Below, one piece after another: positions 51,135-59,587 of a stretch of DNA of 64,000 nt (position 1 is the stretch's first letter; each line of letters starts with the position of its first letter). The notes below the pieces were generated by a model. The model saw only the letters and a program-made list of their open reading frames with translations. It searched no databases and was not told where the DNA came from. Origin of the DNA: Flavipsychrobacter sp. (GTDB taxonomy: Bacteria; Bacteroidota; Bacteroidia; Chitinophagales; Chitinophagaceae); contig JAJNBJ010000003.1 of assembly GCA_021155965.1 (NCBI GenBank), positions 62,001 to 126,000 of the forward strand, given 5' to 3'. The position numbers and the translations under genes were made by a program.

Positions 51135-53015
51135 TCACCTTTTCTCCCCCAATACCCTGTCTATCATTTCCTGCGCCAGCGGGTGATAGTTCTTGCGGTA
51201 CTTGGCATAGATGCGGCGCGCCATGGCTGCGCCATTGGATGTCTTCATCATCTCCCTGTATAGCGGCTCCAGGAATTTGCGCCTGCCCACACTGCTCAAA
51301 AAATTATCCATTGCACCATAAGCTTTGGCATAATTAGCCCGCACAGCCAGCACATACCACAGGTCGGCTATCTCGCTGTTGCCGGTATTGGTAAGATTAA
51401 AGGCGTCATCCAGTTTCTTCATTTGTGCTGCCGATAAATTATCGGGCATTTTACGCAAAAAATGCAGCCATTCGTGGGTTGTCCAATCTACTGTCGTCAG
51501 TTGTTCAGCAGGCGCCCCACTTAAGAACTTCATACGTTCTGCATCCACCTTACCAAAACGTTCCTGCTCCGCACGTGGGCAATTAGCAGGTATTCCCGGG
51601 CCATAAACCCATTCGTTAATGGTTAATTTTTTCCTCAGGTCTGCATCGCCCTTTATCAGCGCCGTATCCATATACTTCAGGAATTTCTCGGTAGTGATCG
51701 TTTTGAATGCATGCTCATTAAAATATTGTGCAAGAAACCTGTCAAATGTATCCCTGCCCACATTCAGTTCTATCAGCCTTAAGAACAGCGCGCCTTTCTC
51801 ATACGCAATATCAGTGAGGCCATCATCAGGGTCGCGGCCGGTGAGGTCCAGCTTCAACCAAGTATCACGGTGGGTGGGGCCCATTTCGTTCACCTCCGTA
51901 ACAAGGTCCTGGTAGCCCAGTTCCCAAAGCATATCGGTATAGGTCTTGCCCAACATACGTTCGGTAATGCGCCTTTCAAAATAAACGGTAAAACCCTCAT
52001 TCAGCCAGAAATCGTTCCAGGTGGCATTGGTAACCAGGTTGCCACTCCAGCTATGCGCCAGCTCATGGGCAATAAGGTTCACCAGAGAGCGGTCGCCGGC
52101 AATAATGGTTGGCGTAGCAAACGTAAGCTTAGGGTTTTCCATACCTCCTATCGGGAAACCCGGTGGCAGTACGATCACATCATACCTACCCCAGCGATAC
52201 GGGCCATACAGTTGCTCCGCAGCATCCACCATGCGGCCGGCATCTGCCAGTTCCCATGCTGCTTTTTCTATCATACCCGGTTCTGCATATACTCCTGTAC
52301 GGTCGTCTATTTCCCTGAAGGCAATATCGCCCACCGCAAGCGCCATCAGGTAAGCCGGGATAGGCGTATCCATAGTGAAATTATAGACACCATTATCGTT
52401 CTTTGCCTGTGGGTTCTCTGCACTCATCAATGCCATCAGGCCTTTAGGCACAGTAACTTTTGCGGTATAGGTAAAGCGTATCCCAGGCCCATCAGCACAG
52501 GGTATCCACGAGCGGGCATAGATAGATTCCGACTGAGTGAACAAAAAAGGAGTTCTCTTGTCGTGCGTTTGCTGTGGGTTCAGCCATTGCAATGCACGGG
52601 CGCTCTTACCGGTCTTGTAACATACCATTACCGTTGCAGTATTTGCTTTGATAGGTATGTGCAATGCGCTGCCGAAAAACTTTATCAATGAATCAAGCGT
52701 GAATTGCACCTCGTTCCCATCCACCATCACATGATCTATGGTAAGGTCGTAGGTATCCAGTATCAGGGTCTTAACTTTGGCTTTATTATTGATGGTCCAC
52801 ACAGCACAACCTCTTATCTGCTTATTGTATATATCCACCTGTATATCCAGGTCCAGGTGCTTCATCTCTACCTGGTCTGCATTAGACAGGGTATGAATAT
52901 CTTTTGCAACAGCTACAGTATCGCTCTTGCCATTTTTAGCAGTTTTGGTTTGCTTGTTGTTATTGCAGGCACATATAGCTGCAAGGGAAAGCAACAGACA
53001 TAGTTTTCTCAACAT
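51135..53015 (-). CDS. M1-family zinc aminopeptidase, lipoprotein
   Basis: A 626-residue gluzincin that removes N-terminal residues from peptides. Signal and lipobox at 1-17 (AAICAC, Cys17). The N-terminal beta domain (~45-240) is followed by the exopeptidase motif GGMENPKL (~285) and the zinc site H317-E-L-A-H321 with Glu340 in FWLNEGFTVYF, an exact HEXXHX18E. The C-terminal helical domain resembles leukotriene-A4-hydrolase-like M1 members. Periplasmic or outer-membrane location is implied by the lipobox. It lies alone between a gene-free spacer and an oxidoreductase gene. Confidence 0.93.
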   Translation of the reverse strand: MLRKLCLLLSLAAICACNNNKQTKTAKNGKSDTVAVAKDIHTLSNADQVEMKHLDLDIQVDIYNKQIRGCAVWTINNKAKVKTLILDTYDLTIDHVMVDGNEVQFTLDSLIKFFGSALHIPIKANTATVMVCYKTGKSARALQWLNPQQTHDKRTPFLFTQSESIYARSWIPCADGPGIRFTYTAKVTVPKGLMALMSAENPQAKNDNGVYNFTMDTPIPAYLMALAVGDIAFREIDDRTGVYAEPGMIEKAAWELADAGRMVDAAEQLYGPYRWGRYDVIVLPPGFPIGGMENPKLTFATPTIIAGDRSLVNLIAHELAHSWSGNLVTNATWNDFWLNEGFTVYFERRITERMLGKTYTDMLWELGYQDLVTEVNEMGPTHRDTWLKLDLTGRDPDDGLTDIAYEKGALFLRLIELNVGRDTFDRFLAQYFNEHAFKTITTEKFLKYMDTALIKGDADLRKKLTINEWVYGPGIPANCPRAEQERFGKVDAERMKFLSGAPAEQLTTVDWTTHEWLHFLRKMPDNLSAAQMKKLDDAFNLTNTGNSEIADLWYVLAVRANYAKAYGAMDNFLSSVGRRKFLEPLYREMMKTSNGAAMARRIYAKYRKNYHPLAQEMIDRVLGEKR

Positions 53016-53058
53016 ATAACGGAATAAACCGTAAATGTAAGGATTTCGGAGAATACCA

Positions 53059-53703
53059 TCAGTTCCTTACCAGCCTGAAAGCGTGGTTCCATTTACCCTT
53101 CAATATGCCGGGAATACACCATAGGATGCACAAAGGCTCAATGGCACGTGCACCGGTAGCTTTACCCATATCTTCCACCTCCCAGCCAAAGTCTTCCAGG
53201 ATATCATGCACCTGTTTCTTGGCCTGATCGTTATTGCCACAAATGAACATGGTTGGTTTTTCGGTAAACTGCGGATCTACCATATATGCATTGCCCACAC
53301 TGTTGAATGCCTTTACAAAATGTATCTCGGGGAAACGGTTTTGTAACTGCTCCATGAGCGATTCATCTGCGTTAGTGAAGAACTTGATCACCCCATTATC
53401 CGGCGGAATATCCGCTATTGGGTTGGTGGTATCTATTACTGTTTTGCCTTGCAGGTTTTGCGGCCCCGCTTCTTCTATCACTTTCGCTGCCGCTGAACCT
53501 TTGACAGCCAACACAACAGTGCCGCTGAATTTAGCAGCATCCTCAACACTACCCACATGAGCTTTACTACCGGCTTTTTCTTTCCACTCTTCAAGTTTAG
53601 CAGCATCGCGTGTGCCTAAAAACACCTCATAACCATGCCTGAGAAAACCATTGCCCAACGCACGGGCAACAACTCCTGATCCTATAATGCCTATTTTTTT
53701 CAT
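53059..53703 (-). CDS. NADP-binding oxidoreductase (F420:NADP-type fold)
   Basis: A 214-residue Rossmann protein starting MKKIGIIGSGVVARALGNGF at ATG 53703, with GxGxxA dinucleotide binding. Family features include FLGTRDAAKLEEW, VVLAVKGSAAAKVIEEAG, VIDTTNPIAD and VKAFNSVGN, as in the NAD(P)-binding domain proteins related to F420-dependent NADP reductase and ProC. F420 is not expected in this phylum, so NADP is the probable cofactor and the substrate is unknown. The longer frame to 53817 is rejected: its first 38 residues have no family match and overlie the terminator and spacer. Confidence 0.84.
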   Translation of the reverse strand: MKKIGIIGSGVVARALGNGFLRHGYEVFLGTRDAAKLEEWKEKAGSKAHVGSVEDAAKFSGTVVLAVKGSAAAKVIEEAGPQNLQGKTVIDTTNPIADIPPDNGVIKFFTNADESLMEQLQNRFPEIHFVKAFNSVGNAYMVDPQFTEKPTMFICGNNDQAKKQVHDILEDFGWEVEDMGKATGARAIEPLCILWCIPGILKGKWNHAFRLVRN

Positions 53704-53791
53704 ACAATAATTTTGAGGAAAATTAAGGGAAAAAGTAAAGCGAACAAGAATTGAACTATTGTTGTTTATTATGGTGGTATTTACATAAAAA

Positions 53792-53819
53792 AATTGCCAA
53801 CCATATATGGCTGGCAATT
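53792..53819 (-). terminator. Rho-independent terminator of the second fused E1 gene
   Basis: Arms AATTGCCAACCA and TGGCTGGCAATT (53792-53803 with 53808-53819; a single G-U pair on the minus-strand RNA) around TATA. On the minus strand it is followed by TTTTTT, so it ends the E1 transcript. Confidence 0.88.
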
Positions 53820-53839
53820 CAATAAGTTATTCGGTTTAC

Positions 53840-56236
53840 TTACTCCCTCATCATCTCCTCGATCACCGTTGCAATATCTTCCGCATTGGGCTTGGAGAAA
53901 TAATCACCATCGGTAGCATAGGCAGGACGGTGTGCTTTTGCTGTAATAGTGCGCGGGGCAACATCAAGCCATTTATAGCCTCCCTGTATTTCCATCACCT
54001 GCTGGAACATATAAGCACTTGTACCGCCGGGCACATCCTCATCTACAAATACAATGCGATTGGTTTTTTCGAGCGATTGAACGATAAGGTGGTTAATATC
54101 AAACGGCAGCAGTGTACGCACATCTATCACTTCGCAGCTAATACCTTGCGGGGCAAGGTAATTATTGATGGTCTCTTCTATTATCCTTAATGTTGAGCCG
54201 TAAGAAACAATGGTTATATCTGTGCCTTCCCTCACCACCTCGGGAATTCCAAATGGCACATTGAATGAAGCTAGGTTAGTTGGCAGGTTCTCTTTTAGTC
54301 GGTATCCATTCAGACACTCTATCACAATACCAGGCTCATCGCTTTGCAGCAATGTATTGTACATACCGGCAGCCTGCGTCATATTCCGCGGTACACACAC
54401 ATACATACCCCTGAGGGAATTAATGATCATGCCCATAGGCGAGCCGCTATGCCATATACCCTCAAGCCTGTGGCCGCGGGTACGCACAATGATGGGACAC
54501 TTTTGTCCGCCACGGGTACGGTATTGAAGAGTTGCCACATCATCGCTAAGTGGCTGCAGACCATAAAGCAGGTAATCGAGATACTGTATCTCTGTTATTG
54601 GGCGCAGCCCACGCATAGCCAGCCCCATACCCTGGCCTATGATAGATGCTTCGCGAATACCGGTATCGGTAATGCGCATCACACCATACTTCTCCTGCAG
54701 TCCGGCAAATCCCTGGTTCACATCACCTATCTTACCCAGGTCCTCGCCGAAAGCAACAACTGAGGGATTAGTGGCAAACAGCTGATCGAAATATTTGTTC
54801 AGTATTTCATAACCATTCAGCGTACTTGTCTCCTCGTCATATTGTGCCGGCACTTCAGCTACTTTCATTGCACTCCAGCGAGATTCTGAATAGAGATGCG
54901 AAGAATACTTTTCGTTATTATCTGTTTGAATATAGCTGTAAAAATTGCGTAAAGCCTTTACAGCTTCTGTATCAGCAGGACAAAGGCTCAGCACCTTGCG
55001 CACAGCCTGCATCACATCTTTGCGAATAGGCTCACGGATAGCACCCAATTCCTGCATTATTGCAGCTATTACCTGTGCATTATCGCCCGCTTCATATACT
55101 ACCTGGCTGGTAAGCCTAGCGGCATGCTGTATCTGATCTTTTATTGGGGCCAAGAAGTCTTCCCATGCACGTTGCTTGGCCTCACGGGTTTCAGTTTTAG
55201 CATCGTTCTCCAATGCTGCCACCTCATCTTCTGACGCTATTTTATTTTCAACCAGGAATTGGCGCATTTTGGCTATGCAGTCCCACTCCTTCTCCCACTC
55301 CAGCCTTTCTTTGCTTTTATACCGCTCGTGCGAGCCTGATGTTGAGTGCCCTTGGGGTTGCGTCAACTCCTGCACATGGAAGATACAGGGGATGTGCGTT
55401 TCACGCGTACGCGCTATGCCCTGCTGGAAGGTTTGCACCAGCCCTGCATAATCCCAACCCTTTACAGTATAAATATTGATGCCGCCCTTCTTGTCATCCC
55501 ACTGCATTCCTGCAAGTGCCTCAGATATAGAGTTCTTAGTGGTTTGGTATTTTCTTGGTACGGATATACCATAGCCATCATCCCATACACATATAGCCAA
55601 CGGCACCTGTAATACACCTGCTGCATTCACGCTCTCCCAAAACAAACCTTCGGAAGTAGACGCATCGCCAATGGTACAGAAAACAACCTCATTGCCTTTA
55701 TTGGTGAACTTCTCAAATCCTGTTTGCAGTTCGTCTATGTTACGGTAAAGTTTGGAAGCATATGCAAGCCCCAACGCCCTAACCATCTGGCTGCCTGTGG
55801 GCGATGTATCGCTGGATGATTGGGGTTCTTTGGTCAGGTCTTTCCAGTCACCGCTTTCATCAAGCCAGCGTGTGCCGAAGTGGCCATTCATCATGCGGCC
55901 GGCTGATGCGGGTTCGTTCTCAGCGCTCATATCTGCATACAACTGTGCAAAGAATTTCTGCAGGTCGCTCATGCCCGTTGCAAACATCAGTGTCTGATCG
56001 CGGTAATAGCCTGAGCGGATATCACCCGGCTTGAAACATTTTGACAAAGCGATCTGTGCCAGTTCTTTGCCATCGCCAAAAATGCCGAATTTGGCCTTGC
56101 CGGTAAGCACCTCGCGGCGCCCCATAAGGCTGGCTTCACGACTGGCCACAGCCAGGCGAAAATCCTCAAGCACTCCCTGCTTGAACTCATCAAACGACAA
56201 CCTAACAGACTTCGGATTTGCGGCAACTTGAGGCAT
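53840..56236 (-). CDS. Second fused ThDP-dependent 2-oxoacid dehydrogenase E1
   Basis: A 798-residue alpha-beta fused E1. The alpha half starts with a ~40-residue extension, then GYYRDQTLMFATG, GHFGTRWLDESG, the ThDP motif GDASTSEGLFWESVN with DDGYGISV, and QGHSTSGSHERYK. A ~90-residue helical linker leads to the beta half: AFGEDLGKIGDVNQGFAGLQ, REASIIGQGMGLAMRGL, RTRGHRLEGIWHSGS and DEDVPGGTSAYMFQQV. It is ~115 residues longer than the E1 at 28387 and belongs to a different subfamily (transketolase-like, often annotated as 2-oxoisovalerate dehydrogenase). E2/E3 genes are not nearby, and the substrate is undetermined. Confidence 0.9.
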   Translation of the reverse strand: MPQVAANPKSVRLSFDEFKQGVLEDFRLAVASREASLMGRREVLTGKAKFGIFGDGKELAQIALSKCFKPGDIRSGYYRDQTLMFATGMSDLQKFFAQLYADMSAENEPASAGRMMNGHFGTRWLDESGDWKDLTKEPQSSSDTSPTGSQMVRALGLAYASKLYRNIDELQTGFEKFTNKGNEVVFCTIGDASTSEGLFWESVNAAGVLQVPLAICVWDDGYGISVPRKYQTTKNSISEALAGMQWDDKKGGINIYTVKGWDYAGLVQTFQQGIARTRETHIPCIFHVQELTQPQGHSTSGSHERYKSKERLEWEKEWDCIAKMRQFLVENKIASEDEVAALENDAKTETREAKQRAWEDFLAPIKDQIQHAARLTSQVVYEAGDNAQVIAAIMQELGAIREPIRKDVMQAVRKVLSLCPADTEAVKALRNFYSYIQTDNNEKYSSHLYSESRWSAMKVAEVPAQYDEETSTLNGYEILNKYFDQLFATNPSVVAFGEDLGKIGDVNQGFAGLQEKYGVMRITDTGIREASIIGQGMGLAMRGLRPITEIQYLDYLLYGLQPLSDDVATLQYRTRGGQKCPIIVRTRGHRLEGIWHSGSPMGMIINSLRGMYVCVPRNMTQAAGMYNTLLQSDEPGIVIECLNGYRLKENLPTNLASFNVPFGIPEVVREGTDITIVSYGSTLRIIEETINNYLAPQGISCEVIDVRTLLPFDINHLIVQSLEKTNRIVFVDEDVPGGTSAYMFQQVMEIQGGYKWLDVAPRTITAKAHRPAYATDGDYFSKPNAEDIATVIEEMMRE

Positions 56237-56265
56237 AAGAAAAACGCTAATATTTCAACAATATA

Positions 56266-56273
56266 CAAAGATA
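56266..56273 (-). promoter_or_regulatory. -7 promoter box of the second E1 gene
   Basis: Minus-strand TATCTTTG, an exact TAnnTTTG match, 29 nt before ATG 56236. Confidence 0.5.
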
Positions 56274-56429
56274 GGGTTATGCCGGAAAAATAGGAAATGC
56301 CACTATTATATAGACGCAGTGGTCATAAAATACTAATAGCATAACTAAAAATGACTATATTTATTCCCCTTCAATTTCTAAAACAGAAAAATACCACAAA
56401 TGTGGTATTCCGAAGAAGTAATTGAGGAT

Positions 56430-56437
56430 TATTTTTG
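56430..56437 (+). promoter_or_regulatory. -7 promoter box of the 56454 gene
   Basis: TATTTTTG matches TAnnTTTG exactly and lies 16 nt before ATG 56454. Confidence 0.5.
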
Positions 56438-56453
56438 ACCTAATAATACTAAT

Positions 56454-57068
56454 ATGTACCGTTTATTTGTTTTATTCTTTTTATGTGCTGCAATAACCGG
56501 ACATGCACAAGTGAAACTGGAAGAAATAGTAAAGCCAGGAACAAAGCTCATTTACACAGTAAAAGCGTACGGAGACACCTACGACTTTATCGTTACTGTA
56601 AAAGACCTTAAAGGTTCTTCCTTTGATTGGGAGATGACCAACTCTTCCAAAATGCACGGCACTATTCATCATACCGATAAAGCCCTGCAGAACGGATTTA
56701 AAATGTTTAACTACTTCCAGACTGAAGAGCGGACACTGGACGATGTGACCCTAAGCGTATGGCTAAGCCAAAAGATCATTAAGGCCTTAATAAAAGGCGA
56801 CGCGATAAAAATATGCATGAACAGCCCCACCGCCGAGCCTGCAACCATGAAACAATTCATGGATGGGGAATATGCAATAAAAGTGGATGGCAATGGCTAT
56901 AAGATGTATGATAAATGGGTAAAGCCTGCTAAAAAGGTAAAGGACAAATGGATCATTGACCCGACGAGCGACGACAATTTCACTTATTATAACTCAGCCA
57001 CACTCCCTATCATCCTGAGGATGCATACGGATTTTGAGCTGGCGTTGAGGGAAGTAAAAACAAAATAG
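56454..57068 (+). CDS. Secreted protein of unknown function
   Basis: A 204-residue protein with a signal peptide (1-18, AAITGHAQ). The mature part is beta-rich (GTKLIYTVKAYGDTYDFIV, FDWEMTNSSKMHGT) with a basic second half, and it resembles the all-beta DUF-type secreted proteins of Bacteroidota without a firm assignment. No catalytic or metal motif is visible. A cluster of three small genes follows after 35 nt; cotranscription is possible. Confidence 0.72.
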   Translation: MYRLFVLFFLCAAITGHAQVKLEEIVKPGTKLIYTVKAYGDTYDFIVTVKDLKGSSFDWEMTNSSKMHGTIHHTDKALQNGFKMFNYFQTEERTLDDVTLSVWLSQKIIKALIKGDAIKICMNSPTAEPATMKQFMDGEYAIKVDGNGYKMYDKWVKPAKKVKDKWIIDPTSDDNFTYYNSATLPIILRMHTDFELALREVKTK

Positions 57069-57103
57069 TTCAATTATTGTTTAACCATAAAAATAGCACA
57101 AGT

Positions 57104-57367
57104 ATGATCATTTCAGTAAGTCACAAGATCAATAACCCCGGTAGCTTCTGGGCATCGGCACAGGAAAATTTGCCAAAGCTGCCCGAAGCAGGCGTAACAA
57201 GAGTATTACAGGCATTGCCCAATGGCGATATGACCGTTGCCACATGCCTGTGGGAAGCAGAAAGTATAGAAAAACTTGACGCTTACCTGCGTGATAAAGT
57301 AAAGGACTGGAGCGAGGACACTTATCATGAAGTGAACACGGCAAATGCTATTGGTTGCCCTGCATAG
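57104..57367 (+). CDS. Small soluble protein, dimeric-barrel-like
   Basis: An 87-residue protein starting at ATG 57104 (MIISVSHKINNPGSFWA). The beta-alpha-beta rhythm with a central LPNGDMTVATCLWEAES and a C-terminal helix DAYLRDKVKDWSED resembles dimeric alpha/beta-barrel (ABM or SCO-like) small proteins, but no family is certain. The longer frame from 57077 adds nine residues with no ribosome-binding support. It is followed by a 25-residue membrane miniprotein gene. Confidence 0.68.
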   Translation: MIISVSHKINNPGSFWASAQENLPKLPEAGVTRVLQALPNGDMTVATCLWEAESIEKLDAYLRDKVKDWSEDTYHEVNTANAIGCPA

Positions 57368-57398
57368 TTCTATTATATAACCCGGTAAACTAAACATT

Positions 57399-57476
57399 AT
57401 GGCATATTTACTTATCGGCATAGCCCTGTTCATTGTATTGATAGTGGGCCTGAGAAGACAGATAAAAAAGAAATAA
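57399..57476 (+). CDS. 25-residue single-helix membrane miniprotein
   Basis: ATG 57399 opens a 25-codon frame: MAYLLIGIALFIVLIVGL, then RRQIKKK and TAA. The protein is one membrane helix with a strongly basic cytosolic tail (positive-inside, Nout-Cin). It lies 31 nt after the preceding gene and 4 nt before the next lipoprotein ATG, so the three probably form one transcript. Its size puts it below usual gene-finder limits. Coding status rests on hydrophobicity, charge pattern and spacing; conservation is untested. Confidence 0.5.
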   Translation: MAYLLIGIALFIVLIVGLRRQIKKK

Positions 57477-57480
57477 GCTT

Positions 57481-57987
57481 ATGAAAAGAATTGCAGTTTA
57501 CAGTTTGCTGGCAGTGATGCTGGTTATTGCAGGGTGCCCTGTACTGACAAAAAACAGCATAGATAATGGCTCGTATGATGTGCCAGCGTGGCTGCCGGGT
57601 AAATGGCAGGAAGTGGACAAAGACGGCAAACCAAAAACATCGGCATACCTGCTGGAGAAAGGCAGCGGGAAAGGGAAGCTGAAATATTATGACATAAAAA
57701 CAGACGGCACCGTGGACCGAGCCACCGGCAGGGATATGATACTAAGCAGCATAGACGGCAATATATACCTGAGTGCATATACCCCTGCTGATGATATGAG
57801 CGAGGAAGGTTATTACCTGTTCAGGTTGCGCAAGGTGAGCAATACGGAAATGGTGCTGGACGGCATTAAAGAGCACGCTATTGATTATGAGGCCACACAA
57901 GCAGATATCAAGAAGTTTATTACTAATGCCAAAGAGGATGCTGCCATCTATGAAGCCACAGATTCTTATACTTATAAGAAAAAGTAA
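57481..57987 (+). CDS. Lipoprotein of unknown function
   Basis: A 168-residue protein with lipobox VIAGC (Cys19) after a hydrophobic signal. The mature part begins NSIDNGSYDVPAWLPGKWQEVDK, a small lipocalin-like or DUF-type beta domain (WLPGKWQE is typical of lipocalin-like stress lipoproteins), and ends with a lysine-rich SYTYKKK. It lies 4 nt after the 25-residue miniprotein and is followed by a strong terminator. Not assigned to a named family. Confidence 0.72.
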   Translation: MKRIAVYSLLAVMLVIAGCPVLTKNSIDNGSYDVPAWLPGKWQEVDKDGKPKTSAYLLEKGSGKGKLKYYDIKTDGTVDRATGRDMILSSIDGNIYLSAYTPADDMSEEGYYLFRLRKVSNTEMVLDGIKEHAIDYEATQADIKKFITNAKEDAAIYEATDSYTYKKK

Positions 57988-58004
57988 CTCACTCAAATGA
58001 CCTT

Positions 58005-58029
58005 AAATGCCCGCTAAAAGCGGGCATTT
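58005..58029 (+). terminator. Rho-independent terminator
   Basis: An 11-bp perfect stem (AAATGCCCGCT / AGCGGGCATTT) around AAA, then a T-run. It ends the operon of the small lipoprotein. Confidence 0.92.
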
Positions 58030-58034
58030 TTTTG

Positions 58035-58214
58035 GGCGCGAGTACACCACCCCAGATTGTCGCAGGCTCCAATCATCCCCTCCTAAAAACAGGAGGGGAG
58101 TTGGTGCCGTGATTTAGCTAATACCTTTAATCTGAACTGCTGCTGCTATATTTTCAATTTGATGAAGGACACATTATGAGTGCTTTTTATCATCTGGGGT
58201 GGTTAACTCGCGCC
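58035..58214. mobile_element. 180-bp MITE-like inverted-repeat element
   Basis: The 23-bp ends at 58035-58057 and 58192-58214 are inverted copies that differ at only two positions. The left end reads GGCGCGAGT…CACCCCAGAT, the right end ATCTGGGGTG…ACTCGCGCC. The 134-bp interior is non-coding and contains a perfect 9-bp hairpin (TCCCCTCCT / AGGAGGGGA, 58076-58084 with 58091-58099). Size, terminal inverted repeats and absence of a transposase fit a miniature inverted-repeat element; no target-site duplication is obvious. The right end touches the stop codon of the T9SS protein gene. Confidence 0.5.
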
Positions 58215-59560
58215 TACTCCTTCACCACCTTATGCACCACCCTCCTGCCCTGCTCATCTGTGAGGGCTAGCAGATACATACCCGGTGGTAGCTGTGCTAT
58301 AGAGATAGTATTACCGCCTTCTTTTAAACTGCCATACTGCACCACAGAGCCTACAATGTTGCACAGTTGGTAGGTAGTGTTGGGTTGTACGTTTTCTATT
58401 GTTAGTTCTTCGTTTGTAGGGTTGGGGTAAATGGAAGTAACTGATTGAATATGTTGTTCGGTTATTCCCAAATAATGGCAATGGGGATAAGTCACTTTAC
58501 GAATACGCTGATTATTTGCATCGGCTATATAGAAATTGCCACAGGTATCAAACGCAATATCCCATGGGCTGTACAGTTTTGCCAAAGTAGCCAATCCTCC
58601 ATCACCGCTAAAGCCATTTATCCCACATCCAGCTACAGTATGTATCGTTCCATTTACATCTACTTTTCTAATTCTGTTACCTACAGTAAGCCCTTCGGCA
58701 TCGGCTATATACAAATTACCATATCTATCAAAAGCAAGTCCTTGAGGAGTTACTTCAGCAACGGTTGCTGAAATACCATCTCCATTGTAAGTAAATGTTC
58801 CATTTCCTGCAAAAGTTGTAATTATACCCGTATTTCTATCAACCTTTCTGACTCTTCCGTTGCCCGCATCAGAAAAATATAAACTTCCAGAGCTATCGCA
58901 AGTCAATCCATGCGGAGAGTTGATTTCAGCAAGCGTAGCAAGTCCTCCATCGCCACTATAGCCCAAAATCCCATTTCCAGCTATGGTACTAATGACCCCT
59001 AAAATATTTACCTTTCTAATTCTTCTATTTTCGACATCCGATATGTATAAATTTCCATCCGAGTCAAATGTTATATGCCCGGGATAATTTAGAGAAGCAT
59101 TAGTTGCGGCCCCACCATCACCACTAAATCCTAAGACCCCATTGCCAGCAACAGTAGTGATAATACCAGTAGTTGCATCCACTTTTCTGATTCTGTGATT
59201 AAATCCATCTGCAATATGCAAATTACCATGTACGTCAAATGAAATATCACTTAACCCATTTAACTTTGAGTCAGTAGCGGGAATTCCATCGCCATTATAA
59301 CCAGCAACACCATTTCCCGCAATCGTTGTTATTACACCCAATGAATTAATTTTGCGAACTCTAAAATTAAGTCCACCAGCAACATAAATATTATCAAATT
59401 TATCTACTAAAATTTGGCTTGGCTGTGAAAATGTAGCGGCAGTAGCATATCCTCCATCACCACTATAGCCTGAAGAGCCATTACCCGCAATTGTCGTTAT
59501 TATCTGCCCCATACCAAGTACCGGCAACAATAACACCCATATGAAAAGCAACCCCTTCAT
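58214..59560 (-). CDS. NHL-repeat secreted protein with type IX sorting domain
   Basis: A 448-residue protein exported by Sec (signal peptide 1-18) and then by the type IX system. Six NHL/beta-propeller units follow, each marked by AGNGxxGYSGDGGxAT (as in IAGNGSSGYSGDGGYAT) and a paired FDxxGNLYIAD-like strand. Residues ~370-448 are a T9SS C-terminal sorting domain (SIYPNPTNEELTIEN, IVGSVVQYGSLKEGGNTI, ISIAQLPPGMYLLALTDEQG). It is probably surface-displayed or released; ligand unknown. The coding sequence is AT-rich compared with its neighbours, and its stop codon lies at the edge of the MITE-like element. Confidence 0.88.
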   Translation of the reverse strand: MKGLLFIWVLLLPVLGMGQIITTIAGNGSSGYSGDGGYATAATFSQPSQILVDKFDNIYVAGGLNFRVRKINSLGVITTIAGNGVAGYNGDGIPATDSKLNGLSDISFDVHGNLHIADGFNHRIRKVDATTGIITTVAGNGVLGFSGDGGAATNASLNYPGHITFDSDGNLYISDVENRRIRKVNILGVISTIAGNGILGYSGDGGLATLAEINSPHGLTCDSSGSLYFSDAGNGRVRKVDRNTGIITTFAGNGTFTYNGDGISATVAEVTPQGLAFDRYGNLYIADAEGLTVGNRIRKVDVNGTIHTVAGCGINGFSGDGGLATLAKLYSPWDIAFDTCGNFYIADANNQRIRKVTYPHCHYLGITEQHIQSVTSIYPNPTNEELTIENVQPNTTYQLCNIVGSVVQYGSLKEGGNTISIAQLPPGMYLLALTDEQGRRVVHKVVKE

Positions 59561-59587
59561 ACAATAAAGTTAAGGTTTACCAATTGC

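Noticed and set aside
53704-53817. 38-residue extension of the NADP oxidoreductase
   Set aside because: It runs over the AT-rich spacer and terminator; the Rossmann motif begins right at ATG 53703.
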